From: an uncultured Pelosinus sp.
GTDB taxonomy: Bacteria > Bacillota > Negativicutes > DSM-13327
Reading direction: 5' to 3'
Length of the DNA: 39,271 nt
Assembly (NCBI GenBank): GCA_946415545.1
Contig: CAMKSY010000002.1
Location: 1 to 39,271 of the forward strand
Below the pieces are notes generated by a model that worked only from the letters and a program-made list of their open reading frames with translations, made no database searches and was not told the DNA's origin. The position numbers were made by a program, and so were the translations under genes. Positions within the stretch are counted from its first letter, which is position 1; each line of letters opens with the position of its first letter. This document shows positions 1 through 8,827 of the stretch, piece after piece.

Positions 1-2
1 CA

Positions 3-305
3 ATAAGGGAGCGGGAAAATCCTACCATTAGCGAACTTGCTGAGATGTTTGGAGTGCAAAGATCAACCGTTACCGTTGCAGTTAATAAGTTATTGCAGCG
101 TGGCTTTGTTGAGAAATCCTCATCGCAAAATGATCTGCGAGTCGTGTACGTACGCTTGTCCGAGAAAGGAAAGCACATAATTCAGATCGAAGATTTGGGA
201 TACTATGAATTCGCAGATCTCATTATGGAGACATTGGATGAAAGCGAAAGAGAAACCTTTACATTTCTTTTAAATAAAGTTACTAATACGATTACCCGCA
301 ATTAA
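3..305 (+). CDS. MarR-family transcriptional regulator, 5'-truncated by window start
   Basis: Frame is open from base 3 (IRERENPTISELAEMFGVQRSTVTVAVNKLLQRGFVEKSSSQNDLRVVYVRLSEKGK): winged-helix MarR pattern. Confidence 0.85.
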   Translation: MRERENPTISELAEMFGVQRSTVTVAVNKLLQRGFVEKSSSQNDLRVVYVRLSEKGKHIIQIEDLGYYEFADLIMETLDESERETFTFLLNKVTNTITRN

Positions 306-322
306 GCGGGTTTTAAAATAAA

Positions 323-354
323 TATATAGTTAGTTTCATGAAACTAACTATATA
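323..354. promoter_or_regulatory. 32-bp perfect palindrome, candidate MarR operator
   Basis: TATATAGTTAGTTTCATGAAACTAACTATATA between the MarR gene and the next CDS. Confidence 0.65.
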
Positions 355-379
355 AAATATGAATTTAAGGAGGCTAATA

Positions 380-964
380 ATGAAGAAAATAGTTGGTTTT
401 TTAAGTGTTTCTTTAGCTATTTTAATTAGTTTTGGGACAGCATTTTCTTGCTTCGCCAATGATACCCAGAGTGTGTCTAATCAAGGGGTTCTTTTGCTTA
501 TTGCAGATCAATCGAAAGAAACCTATGGCAGCCAGCTGCAGAGTGAGGTATTTAGGCAATTAAAGCAACAATTAATGGCCGCAGTGATGAAAGAAAGTGA
601 GCCGATGAATCAAAGCAGCTATGAGATTGATGAAATAGCGAAGGCTGAGCAGCCCGAATTATTAGAGCTGGCTAAGAAGACAGGTGCAGATCAAGTATTA
701 GTCGTAGAGATATTGCCCATTAAGTCTGACTTTAGTGATATTGTATTTTATAAGGCGATACGATCAGATGCTACATTAAGGATTCGTTTATATGACGCAG
801 CAAGAAAACAATATGTGCTGTCTGAAGACGTGGCAGGTACAGATACTAATAAAACTTTCATTCCGTATACATCTGTAGGAAAGAAGGTAACGGTACTGGA
901 AGCAATCCATAAAGCGACTGACATAGCAGCACAAAAGATAAATCAACATGCAAAAAGCGATTAA
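380..964 (+). CDS. Secreted protein of unknown function, paralogous to 4521..5135
   Basis: AAGGAGG upstream of ATG at 380 (the track start at 359 lies before the RBS); Sec signal peptide; shared C-terminal half with the 4521 ORF. Confidence 0.75.
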   Translation: MKKIVGFLSVSLAILISFGTAFSCFANDTQSVSNQGVLLLIADQSKETYGSQLQSEVFRQLKQQLMAAVMKESEPMNQSSYEIDEIAKAEQPELLELAKKTGADQVLVVEILPIKSDFSDIVFYKAIRSDATLRIRLYDAARKQYVLSEDVAGTDTNKTFIPYTSVGKKVTVLEAIHKATDIAAQKINQHAKSD

Positions 965-1002
965 TACGTATAGCTAAAGTCTCTGCCCTATGGAGGTGGC
1001 TT

Positions 1003-2112
1003 ATGAATAGGAGGCAATTTATTAAGTGGAGTGGTGCAGGTCTTGCCGCAGCAGGAGGAGTGGCTTTATTTCACTCCCTGGCGCAGCTAAAAGAAGTAGC
1101 TAGAGACAATTTTTATAATCATGTCCAAGGATTAGAACAAGAGTATGGAGAATTGCTATATCTAGCATCTTTAGCGCCCAGCGGGCATAATACGCAACCA
1201 TGGACAGTAAAGTGTATTACCTGTCATCATTGGATTATCGGTACAGATGCTGCCAGGTGGCTGCCTGTTGTAGATCCAGAGAATCGGGAAGCAATGATTT
1301 CTATTGGTGCTTTCTTGGAGAATCTAGCTGTAGCGGCAAGGGCAAAAGGGTATGAGATAGAGTTTCAGGTGAAAGCACAAAGTTCCAAAGACAAAGAAAT
1401 AGTGGATGTGCAGCTATATAGAGTAGGTCAGACAAATCCTTTTGATATTGAGAAGATTCAATTACGCAGAACAGTAAGAAATAACTTTCTTACGAATGAA
1501 TTATCCAGTGAAGATATTCGATTACTTACTGAGGAAAGTAAAGAGCCGTTCTTTTATTTCTCTAGGCGGGGCAAGGAAGGTAAGTACCTAGCCCAAGGGA
1601 CTGTTCTAGCAAACAAAATACAGACGGATCGAGATTCTACACAAGAAGAATTAGCAAAATGGATTCGATGGTCAAATGAAGAGAGTAAGAAGTATCAAAA
1701 CGGTTTGACAGCCGAAACAATGGAGATTGAGGGAATACCACGATGGTTTGTTAAGAATTTTTACTCCCGTCAATCTGCATTAGCAAAACATTTTCGTGAA
1801 GCAACCATTCAGAAAATACAGGAGCAGGTGGCAACCGGTAGCGGATGGCTGCTTCTTACGAGTAAGGATTCTTCTATTTCCGAGTTGATTAATGTGGGGA
1901 GAAAGCTTCAGCGAATATGGCTTGCGGCAAGAGATAAAAAAATTGCAATTCATCCGATGACGCAGATGATTGAAGAGGTAGCAATGCGAGATGAGCTTTC
2001 TTCCGCGTTAGGGATTGCAGAGGAGATCCAACTCCTATTACGAGTTGGCTATATACATGATTATCCAAGTCCTGTGAGTATGAGGATGCCCCTACAGAGC
2101 TTCGTCATATAG
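1003..2112 (+). CDS. Tat-exported nitroreductase-like (Acg-type) protein
   Basis: MNRRQFIKWSGAGLAAAGG twin-arginine signal; LASLAPSGHNTQPW nitroreductase motif. Confidence 0.8.
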   Translation: MNRRQFIKWSGAGLAAAGGVALFHSLAQLKEVARDNFYNHVQGLEQEYGELLYLASLAPSGHNTQPWTVKCITCHHWIIGTDAARWLPVVDPENREAMISIGAFLENLAVAARAKGYEIEFQVKAQSSKDKEIVDVQLYRVGQTNPFDIEKIQLRRTVRNNFLTNELSSEDIRLLTEESKEPFFYFSRRGKEGKYLAQGTVLANKIQTDRDSTQEELAKWIRWSNEESKKYQNGLTAETMEIEGIPRWFVKNFYSRQSALAKHFREATIQKIQEQVATGSGWLLLTSKDSSISELINVGRKLQRIWLAARDKKIAIHPMTQMIEEVAMRDELSSALGIAEEIQLLLRVGYIHDYPSPVSMRMPLQSFVI

Positions 2113-2155
2113 AGATGCTGATTGTAGAGTTATCATAAAAAATATGGATATGATA

Positions 2156-2194
2156 AGAGACAGACTGAATCAATTCAATCTGTCTCTTTTGTTG
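2156..2194 (+). terminator. Rho-independent terminator
   Basis: AGAGACAGA...TCTGTCTCTTTT hairpin. Confidence 0.7.
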
Positions 2195-2232
2195 TGAAAC
2201 TGTATTTCAGAGATAAGTGTTAGGGAAAAAAA

Positions 2233-2280
2233 TTGACAAATGAAATGATCTAGTGTATTATCAAACTAATACACTAGATC
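2233..2280 (+). promoter_or_regulatory. Promoter TTGACA-17-TATTAT overlapped by a GntR/YtrA-type operator
   Basis: -35 at 2233-2238, -10 at 2256-2261; 14-bp inverted repeat GATCTAGTGTATTA-N6-TAATACACTAGATC (2247-2280). Confidence 0.85.
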
Positions 2281-2310
2281 GGAGATGTAGCAAGCTAAGG
2301 AGATGAAGGT

Positions 2311-2688
2311 ATGGATTTAGAATTTGATGATAAGATGCCCATATATCTACAGATTATGGACCACATAAAAATGGATATTGCTACAGAAAAGTTAAAAGCA
2401 AATGATAAATTGCCTTCAGTACGGGAAATGGCAATGACCTTAAAGGTAAATCCCAATACCCTGCAAAGAGCCTATCAAGAACTTGAGAGGCTTGGGATTG
2501 TCTATACCCAAAGAGGTATGGGAACATTTGTGGGAGAGCGAAAGCATATGATAGATGATTTGAAACAGGAAATGGCAAAAGAAGTTATAGATGCTTTCAT
2601 CCTGCGAATGAAACGTCTGGGGTTTAATGAGGAAGAGATCATTGAAAGTATTTCTAAAAATATAGCAGAGGTGAACAAAAATGTATAA
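2311..2688 (+). CDS. GntR-family (YtrA subfamily) transcriptional regulator
   Basis: PIYLQIMDHIKMDIATEKLKANDKLPSVREMAMTLKVNPNTLQRAYQELERLGIV; short C-terminal region. Confidence 0.93.
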   Translation: MDLEFDDKMPIYLQIMDHIKMDIATEKLKANDKLPSVREMAMTLKVNPNTLQRAYQELERLGIVYTQRGMGTFVGERKHMIDDLKQEMAKEVIDAFILRMKRLGFNEEEIIESISKNIAEVNKNV

Positions 2689-3376
2689 TGTATTGGAAGC
2701 TGAAAACTTATGCAAATCCTATTTAAATAAAAGAGCATTGCAAGGAGCAAATTTAACAATACAACAAGGTAAAATCCTGGGTCTTCTTGGTCCGAATGGT
2801 AGTGGTAAAACTACATTTTTAAAAATAGCGGCAGGCATATTGCACCCTTCCTCAGGAAAATTGCTTATAGACGGCAAAGAGCCTGGGGTGTACACAAAGT
2901 CTATCGTTTCGTATCTGCCTGACACAGAGTATTTATTCAAATGGATGAAAATAAAAGATGCAGTTCAATATTTTAAGGATTTCTATACGGACTTTGATGA
3001 AAAGAAAGCATTAGCGCTGCTGGAGTTTATGAAACTAGATGCCAATAGCAGTGTTAAGAGTCTATCAAAGGGCATGAAAGAAAAATTAAAACTAACCTTG
3101 GTGCTTTCGCGAAAAGCTAAGCTATATATACTGGATGAGCCTCTTGGTGGAGTAGATCCTACTGCTCGAGAAAAAATACTAGATGCAATTATCAATAACT
3201 TTAGTGAAGATAGTTCCATGATCATTACGACTCATCTTGTAAATGATATTGAACGAATTTTTGATGATGTGGCATTTATATCCGATGGAGAAATCGTATT
3301 GCAAGGCAATGCTGAAGAATTAAGATTAAACAAGAATAAATCCATTGACGAATTGTATAGGGAGGTGTTCCAGTAA
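2681..3376 (+). CDS. ABC transporter ATP-binding protein
   Basis: Walker A GPNGSGKTT, signature LSKGMKEKL, Walker B LYILDEPLGGVD; overlaps the GntR stop. Confidence 0.95.
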   Translation: MYNVLEAENLCKSYLNKRALQGANLTIQQGKILGLLGPNGSGKTTFLKIAAGILHPSSGKLLIDGKEPGVYTKSIVSYLPDTEYLFKWMKIKDAVQYFKDFYTDFDEKKALALLEFMKLDANSSVKSLSKGMKEKLKLTLVLSRKAKLYILDEPLGGVDPTAREKILDAIINNFSEDSSMIITTHLVNDIERIFDDVAFISDGEIVLQGNAEELRLNKNKSIDELYREVFQ

Positions 3377-4080
3377 TGTTTCATCTTATAAAATATGAAT
3401 TAAGAGGAAAGTTGTTAACTATACTTGGTATTTGCCTAACGGTTATAATCGGGAATCTCTTTTTAATGACTAAGATAGAATCCTGGCAAATTGGAGTACC
3501 TGTGCTATCGGGTTTCTTAGGGGGAGCAGCTTTAGTGGTTATTTGTATATCTTCGTTAACACTAATGAGTGATTATTTGTATGAGGAACAAGGGTATCTC
3601 CTATTTACACTTCCCCAGTCAGGTGTATCAATTATGGCATCGAGATTAATCGCAGCCGTAATTCAAATAAGCTTTGTTGCACTTGTATCTGCAACTATGT
3701 TTGGTGTACTTGATCAGGGGAGATTACTCAATGCTATTTTTAATCAAGTTGGGCTGCATGAATTAGTATATTCTATCTTTTTACACCTATGGGCCATCAT
3801 TTCAACATTGACATTTATATATTTTTGCATGGTGGTTGGCAGAATTGCCTTGAAAGGAAAAAAGATAGGGAAAATTGGCTCGTTTATTATTTTCGTTCTT
3901 CTTAGCGCAGCAAAGGCAGGGCTAACAGTAGGAATTCTAAACTCCTTTCCCCAGGTGGTACAAATCCAGTCTATCACAACAATGACAATGAATGTTGGCA
4001 GTGTTGTCTTTGATTTTGTTACCTTTATACTATTATTTACAGCTACTTCCTATTTATTAGAACATAAAGTCGATCTATAA
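3376..4080 (+). CDS. ABC-2-type transporter membrane protein
   Basis: Multiple hydrophobic segments; overlaps the ATPase stop by 1 nt. Confidence 0.8.
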   Translation: MFHLIKYELRGKLLTILGICLTVIIGNLFLMTKIESWQIGVPVLSGFLGGAALVVICISSLTLMSDYLYEEQGYLLFTLPQSGVSIMASRLIAAVIQISFVALVSATMFGVLDQGRLLNAIFNQVGLHELVYSIFLHLWAIISTLTFIYFCMVVGRIALKGKKIGKIGSFIIFVLLSAAKAGLTVGILNSFPQVVQIQSITTMTMNVGSVVFDFVTFILLFTATSYLLEHKVDL

Positions 4081-4187
4081 TAGGGAATGTATGTGAGCTG
4101 TTGGCATTGCAAGATAATATAATAATTTAGAAGCTTTTCCTTTGTGAGAATTATTATTGACAATATAATCAAATAAATTCAATAAAG

Positions 4188-4286
4188 CCCTGCAAAGGAG
4201 AGCAGCTAAATATAGGTAAGCCGTCAATACGAGTGCAGACTCCGGCTTCCTGGCAATGTAAGTTGTATGTGAGACCTTTGCCTATG
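4188..4286 (+). ncRNA. yybP-ykoY family (Mn2+) riboswitch aptamer
   Basis: Landmarks GCAAAGGAGAGCAGC ... GCCGTCAATACGAG ... CTCCGGCTTCCTGGCAATG ... GAGACCTTTGCC match the family pattern recalled from the L. lactis yybP element. Confidence 0.8.
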
Positions 4287-4330
4287 AGAAGAACAATCAA
4301 ATTGTCTCTTCCATGGGCGAGGTTTTTTCT
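4274..4330 (+). terminator. Intrinsic terminator acting as riboswitch expression platform
   Basis: Long hairpin ACCTTTGCCTATGAGAAGAACAAT-CAA-ATTGTCTCTTCCATGGGCGAGGT then TTTTTTCT; 5' arm also complementary to ATAGGTAA at 4212-4219. Confidence 0.8.
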
Positions 4331-4352
4331 TGATGTAAAAGGAGGGATAGGA

Positions 4353-4391
4353 ATGAATGTTACAATTGTAGTAGAGTATACTTGGATGTAG
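4353..4391 (+). CDS. 12-codon mini-ORF (MNVTIVVEYTWM) downstream of the Mn riboswitch
   Basis: AAAGGAGGG RBS then ATG; in-frame TAG; not in ORF track because of length. Confidence 0.35.
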   Translation: MNVTIVVEYTWM

Positions 4392-4520
4392 TGATTGAAA
4401 AGAGATGACTCTAAGGGGTAATTTCTAAGTGATATTTTAATCGCCTTCTTCGTTCGACAAAATTTGACTATTGATAAAGGTATAATTAACAGGGATTAAA
4501 TAAGTAAATGGAGTGGAACT

Positions 4521-5135
4521 ATGAGAAAAATATCGATTATCGCAATTCTATGTCTTTTTGTAATGTCAATGACCACCATTGTATCTGCTGATGAGATGAT
4601 GACTCCGCAACCCACAAAAAACGATGCTGCTCAAGCGGTCGTTAAGACATCGTATCGCCTCGCTATTGTTCCTTATATTAACTCTACAGAAGAAAACAAA
4701 GGTTACATACAAGAAATTGTCGATGGTAAATATACGGAACACTATTCCAGCAAAAATTTTCAGATCATTCCCTTAGAGGAGGTTCAAAAGGCTCTAAATA
4801 GTACGGGCTATGATATTTCAAATCGGGAGCTTGCTGAAAAAGACATATTAGCTTCTGTTGCGAAGGAAACAAATGCGGATTATGTGGTTGCCATGGAGAT
4901 ATCACAATTAATAACTACAAGGCATATGAGCTTTTTTCAAGCTAAAGTAGTAACAAAAGCAAAGCTGCGTTACAAATTTTATAACGCAGAAAAGGATAAA
5001 GTTGCTTCATTCCAAGTGACGGGACTTTCGGAAAATAAAACGGTGTTTGGAGATGTTGGATACAAAGATCCAATTACAAAAGCGTTGAACCAGGCAATGG
5101 ATGATGCTAATGAAAAAATAAAAAGTTACTTATAA
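4521..5135 (+). CDS. Secreted protein of unknown function (CsgG/LpoB-like N-terminal flavour)
   Basis: Sec signal peptide; YRLAIVPYINSTEENKG; C-terminal similarity to 380..964. Confidence 0.75.
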   Translation: MRKISIIAILCLFVMSMTTIVSADEMMTPQPTKNDAAQAVVKTSYRLAIVPYINSTEENKGYIQEIVDGKYTEHYSSKNFQIIPLEEVQKALNSTGYDISNRELAEKDILASVAKETNADYVVAMEISQLITTRHMSFFQAKVVTKAKLRYKFYNAEKDKVASFQVTGLSENKTVFGDVGYKDPITKALNQAMDDANEKIKSYL

Positions 5136-5146
5136 GAACTTAATTC

Positions 5147-5183
5147 AATCCCGACTGGCAAAATTGCTGATCGGGATTTTTAT
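5147..5183 (+). terminator. Rho-independent terminator
   Basis: AATCCCGA...TCGGGATTTTTATATTT. Confidence 0.75.
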
Positions 5184-5299
5184 ATTTCCTCGGAAATTTC
5201 CTAAAAAATAAAGAAATCAAATCGATCATGTTATAATAGAGTAAGATCTGTAAATGTTTTATTAGTATTTATAGAAAAGATGACGAGGAAGGTGGAACA

Positions 5300-6610
5300 A
5301 TGAACGTAGATATTAAAGAAGCTGTGAAACAGATGGAGGAGCAAATTATTGCTTGGAGAAGAGATTTTCACAAATATCCGGAGGCGGCCTGGACTGAGTT
5401 TCGTACCGCTGACAGAGTGGTGAAAGCATTGAAGAGTTTTGGTTATGATGTTCAATATGGCAGTGAGGTTGTTAAAGAGGCTGCTATGATGGGGGTGCCG
5501 ACTCAGGATGTTCTAGAAAATAGCTCCAAGAGGGCAATCGAAGAAGGCGCAGACAGTGCAGTAGTTGAAAGTATGGCAGGTGGAAAAACAGGTGTCGTTG
5601 GCACATTATATACTGGTCGCCCCGGTCCCATAGTGGCGCTGCGTTTTGATATGGATGCTAATGACGTACAGGAAAAAACAGATGAGAAGCATCGACCTTG
5701 GCAAGAAGGATTTGCCTCTCTTCATGCTGGTGTTATGCATGCTTGTGGTCATGACGGACATACAGCTGTTGGACTGGGAGTGGCAAAAATCTTACAAGAA
5801 CAAAAAGCGAATCTTTGCGGAACAGTCAAACTGATTTTTCAGCCAGCTGAAGAAGGGGTGCGAGGAGCCAAAGCAATGGTTGAAGCTGGAGTCGTTGATG
5901 ATGTAGATTACTTATTTGGCATGCATTTAGGTTTTTTGGCTGGGAGCAGTGATCGCTTCATTTGTGGTACTGACGGTTTTTTAGCTACTACAAAATTTGA
6001 TGCTCACTTTTCTGGCGTACCTGCCCATGCTGGAGCAGCGCCCCAGGAAGGACGCAATGCATTGCTTGCTGCCGCTCAGGCTGCCATCAGTCTGCATGGG
6101 ATTCCTCGTCATGCTGCTGGTGTATCGCGCATTAATGTTGGAGTATTAGAAGCAGGCAGCGGACGCAATGTTATTGCTGATAAAGCGGTTCTAAAACTGG
6201 AAACTCGTGGCGAGACTTCATCCATAAATGGCTTCATGCAGGAGGAGGCTCTGCGAATCATTCAAGGAGCTGCTGCGATACAAGGTGTGACTGTGACCAT
6301 TCGTGAAATGGGTGGAGCTTCCGGCGGTCAAAGTGATACTGCAATTGCAGAGCGCTTACGGCAAGCGGCAGAGACTTCAGGTTTATTCGCCGTGATTGAG
6401 GATCGTGGCAGTTTGGGAGCCAGCGAAGATTTTACATGCTTTTTAGAACGGGTGCAAGAACGCGGCGGACAGGGCGGATATGCCATGGTCGGAATTAATC
6501 GAGCTGCCGGGCATCATGATGGGGCATTTGATTTTGATGAAGCTGCCTTATCAAATGCTGTGACGGTCTTGACATTAGCGGTATCGGATCTTTTACAAAA
6601 AACGCGTTAA
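5300..6610 (+). CDS. M20-family amidohydrolase (AbgA/aminoacylase-like)
   Basis: WRRDFHKYPEAAWTEFRTA, MHACGHDGHTA, FQPAEEGVRGAKAM motifs. Confidence 0.9.
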   Translation: MNVDIKEAVKQMEEQIIAWRRDFHKYPEAAWTEFRTADRVVKALKSFGYDVQYGSEVVKEAAMMGVPTQDVLENSSKRAIEEGADSAVVESMAGGKTGVVGTLYTGRPGPIVALRFDMDANDVQEKTDEKHRPWQEGFASLHAGVMHACGHDGHTAVGLGVAKILQEQKANLCGTVKLIFQPAEEGVRGAKAMVEAGVVDDVDYLFGMHLGFLAGSSDRFICGTDGFLATTKFDAHFSGVPAHAGAAPQEGRNALLAAAQAAISLHGIPRHAAGVSRINVGVLEAGSGRNVIADKAVLKLETRGETSSINGFMQEEALRIIQGAAAIQGVTVTIREMGGASGGQSDTAIAERLRQAAETSGLFAVIEDRGSLGASEDFTCFLERVQERGGQGGYAMVGINRAAGHHDGAFDFDEAALSNAVTVLTLAVSDLLQKTR

Positions 6611-6627
6611 ACGCATAAATGAGTTAG

Positions 6628-6667
6628 TTAATTCCTGCAAGGACTGAAAAAAGCCTTGCAGGAATTT
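6628..6667. terminator. Terminator between convergent genes
   Basis: TTCCTGCAAGGACTGAAAAAAGCCTTGCAGGAATTTTTTATT. Confidence 0.75.
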
Positions 6668-6668
6668 T

Positions 6669-7694
6669 TTATTGCTGTTCATGTATTGTTTCTTCTTGGT
6701 GCCTGCCTAAAGAGACGGCGCTATTTTGATTGGTGACATATACACCTATAATGACAAATAAGCCGCCTAACACAATAGATAGAGTCAGTTTATCATCAAA
6801 AATCATTATACCGGCTATTGTAGCCATAATTGGATTAAAATAGCTGAAGATTGCTGTTTTCACGGCACCAATTTTTGCGATTCCCAGATACCAGATAAAG
6901 TATGAATAAACGGAGCAAAAAATAGCTAAATACGCTGAGGCTAAAAAGGTAGCCTTGCTAACCGTAGGAAGTTGCTGCAACAAAGTTGTTTCAGCTAATA
7001 CTGTTGGAACAATTGCAAATGGCAGTAAGAGAATGGTTCCAAAGATGTGAATATAAGCCATTGCAATAAATGGACTATACTTTTCTAATACTGTTTTACC
7101 TTTAAGAGTAAACCAGGCCCAAACGAGTGCATTTAAAACCAGTAAACCATCTCCTAAGAGGGTCTTTTGGTGGAATACGCTGGAAATTTGTCCTTGGCTT
7201 ATGACTAGCAGAACACCGAAGAAAGCAACACATATTCCTAATCTGCTGCGAGTAGTCACTTTTTCTTTTTTGGTAATGATGCAAAATAAAGCAGCAAAGA
7301 CCGGAGTAGTTGCCATAATAAGACCAGCATTCGTACTGGTTGTATATTGCAAACCTGTATAATGAATATAAAAAAATGAAGTTATAGCAAAAAAACCTAG
7401 AAGGAGAAACTGAGGTATATCCTTTTTATCAATGCAGCTAGTTCCCTTCTTAAGCAAAAGAATGAGAGTAAAGACAAGAGACGCAATTACAAACCTTAAA
7501 ATAACCAAGTTCATAGGAAGTACGTCACGCATTCCAATTTTAGCTGCAACATAAGATGTTCCAAGAAATATAGGTACAGTCATTAAAAGCAAATATATAT
7601 TATGAAATTTTCTCCAAGGAGAAGGTTTAGTACATGTAATTCCTTTAATGTTAAAGTTGTTACAAAGAGTAGTTTGCTCATTCACTTCGATCAC
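6669..7694 (-). CDS. DMT-superfamily (EamA) transporter
   Basis: About ten hydrophobic segments with repeated EamA pattern (PMNLVILRFVIASLVF; YFNPIMATIAGIMIFDDKLT). Confidence 0.9.
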   Translation of the reverse strand: MIEVNEQTTLCNNFNIKGITCTKPSPWRKFHNIYLLLMTVPIFLGTSYVAAKIGMRDVLPMNLVILRFVIASLVFTLILLLKKGTSCIDKKDIPQFLLLGFFAITSFFYIHYTGLQYTTSTNAGLIMATTPVFAALFCIITKKEKVTTRSRLGICVAFFGVLLVISQGQISSVFHQKTLLGDGLLVLNALVWAWFTLKGKTVLEKYSPFIAMAYIHIFGTILLLPFAIVPTVLAETTLLQQLPTVSKATFLASAYLAIFCSVYSYFIWYLGIAKIGAVKTAIFSYFNPIMATIAGIMIFDDKLTLSIVLGGLFVIIGVYVTNQNSAVSLGRHQEETIHEQQ

Positions 7695-7719
7695 TCCCAG
7701 TCTTTACTAATCATATTTG

Positions 7720-7741
7720 TTGCAATTATAGCATGATGCAA
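7720..7741. promoter_or_regulatory. LysR-type box TTGCA-N12-TGCAA in the divergent promoter region
   Basis: Inverted repeat between EamA gene and LysR gene; a second repeat CTATAT-N7-ATATAG near 7774-7792. Confidence 0.45.
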
Positions 7742-7799
7742 ACTATAATAAAATTATTAATATAATATACGTCCTATATCTGAAAATATATAGTACGAG

Positions 7800-8690
7800 G
7801 TGAGAAAAATAGATATTCGGGACATGAAAAATTTTTACGCCATCGTTGAAGAAGGAAATATCAGCAATGCAGCGAAGCGGCTTAATATAGCTCAGCCACC
7901 CCTTAGTAAGCAGATGAAACAGTTAGAAGATAATCTTGGAGTCCAATTGTTCGAGCGCGGAAGTCGTAGAATCAGGCTGACAGAAGCTGGAGAGTTATTA
8001 CGGGAGAGAGTAGAGCAAATATTAGGGCTAGTCGATGGTACAATTAAAGAAATTACAGAGCTGAATTCGGGCTTAGTTGGTGCGCTTTCAATCGGTACGG
8101 TGAGTACATCGGGAGCTACATTGCTTCCAAACCTGCTGCATCAATTTCATACTTTATATCCGAAGGTCACATTTCAGCTATGGGAAGGGGATGGTAATCG
8201 AATTTTAGAGCTGCTAAATAATCGAGTCATTGAAATTGGCATTATACGTGCTCCCTTTGATCTGGAAATATATGAATCAATCACTTTACCCGATGAGCCA
8301 TTAGTAATTGCGATGAAAAGAGATGGACATTTTTGTGGAATGGATCCTGAACATATTCGGATGATCGAGCTTGCGAATCAACCATTAATTATTCCACTAA
8401 GGTGGAAAGCTATGTTTGTTGAATGGTGCAGAAAAGCCGGTTTTAAGCCGAACATTGTATGTATAAGTGATGGGATTTTACTCAATATAATATGGACGAA
8501 ACTAGGACTCGGCATGGCCTTAGTGCCAAAGTCTACCCAGGAACTTATTTCTGATCCAGAATTGATGTATAAGACCATTGTAGAGCCCACCGTATCAACG
8601 AAAACAGTAATTGTCTGGTCGAGAAATCACAAACTGTCTGCTAGCAGTAAGCACTTTTTGGATTTGTTAAAAGCAACCCTTCTTAAGTAA
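7800..8690 (+). CDS. LysR-family transcriptional regulator
   Basis: MKNFYAIVEEGNISNAAKRLNIAQPPLSKQMKQLEDNLGVQLFERGSRRIRLTEAG; GTG start. Confidence 0.93.
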   Translation: MRKIDIRDMKNFYAIVEEGNISNAAKRLNIAQPPLSKQMKQLEDNLGVQLFERGSRRIRLTEAGELLRERVEQILGLVDGTIKEITELNSGLVGALSIGTVSTSGATLLPNLLHQFHTLYPKVTFQLWEGDGNRILELLNNRVIEIGIIRAPFDLEIYESITLPDEPLVIAMKRDGHFCGMDPEHIRMIELANQPLIIPLRWKAMFVEWCRKAGFKPNIVCISDGILLNIIWTKLGLGMALVPKSTQELISDPELMYKTIVEPTVSTKTVIVWSRNHKLSASSKHFLDLLKATLLK

Positions 8691-8827
8691 TACAGGGATT
8701 GTGAGCTAAATCTTTTGGGATGTGAAAATGTCTAAGGGAATTGTGTAGAATAGTTGTCGACTACATTAAATAAAAGGTAGTATAGCAGAAGGTATTGTAG
8801 CCTCTGTAATACTGAAAGGATGATTTT

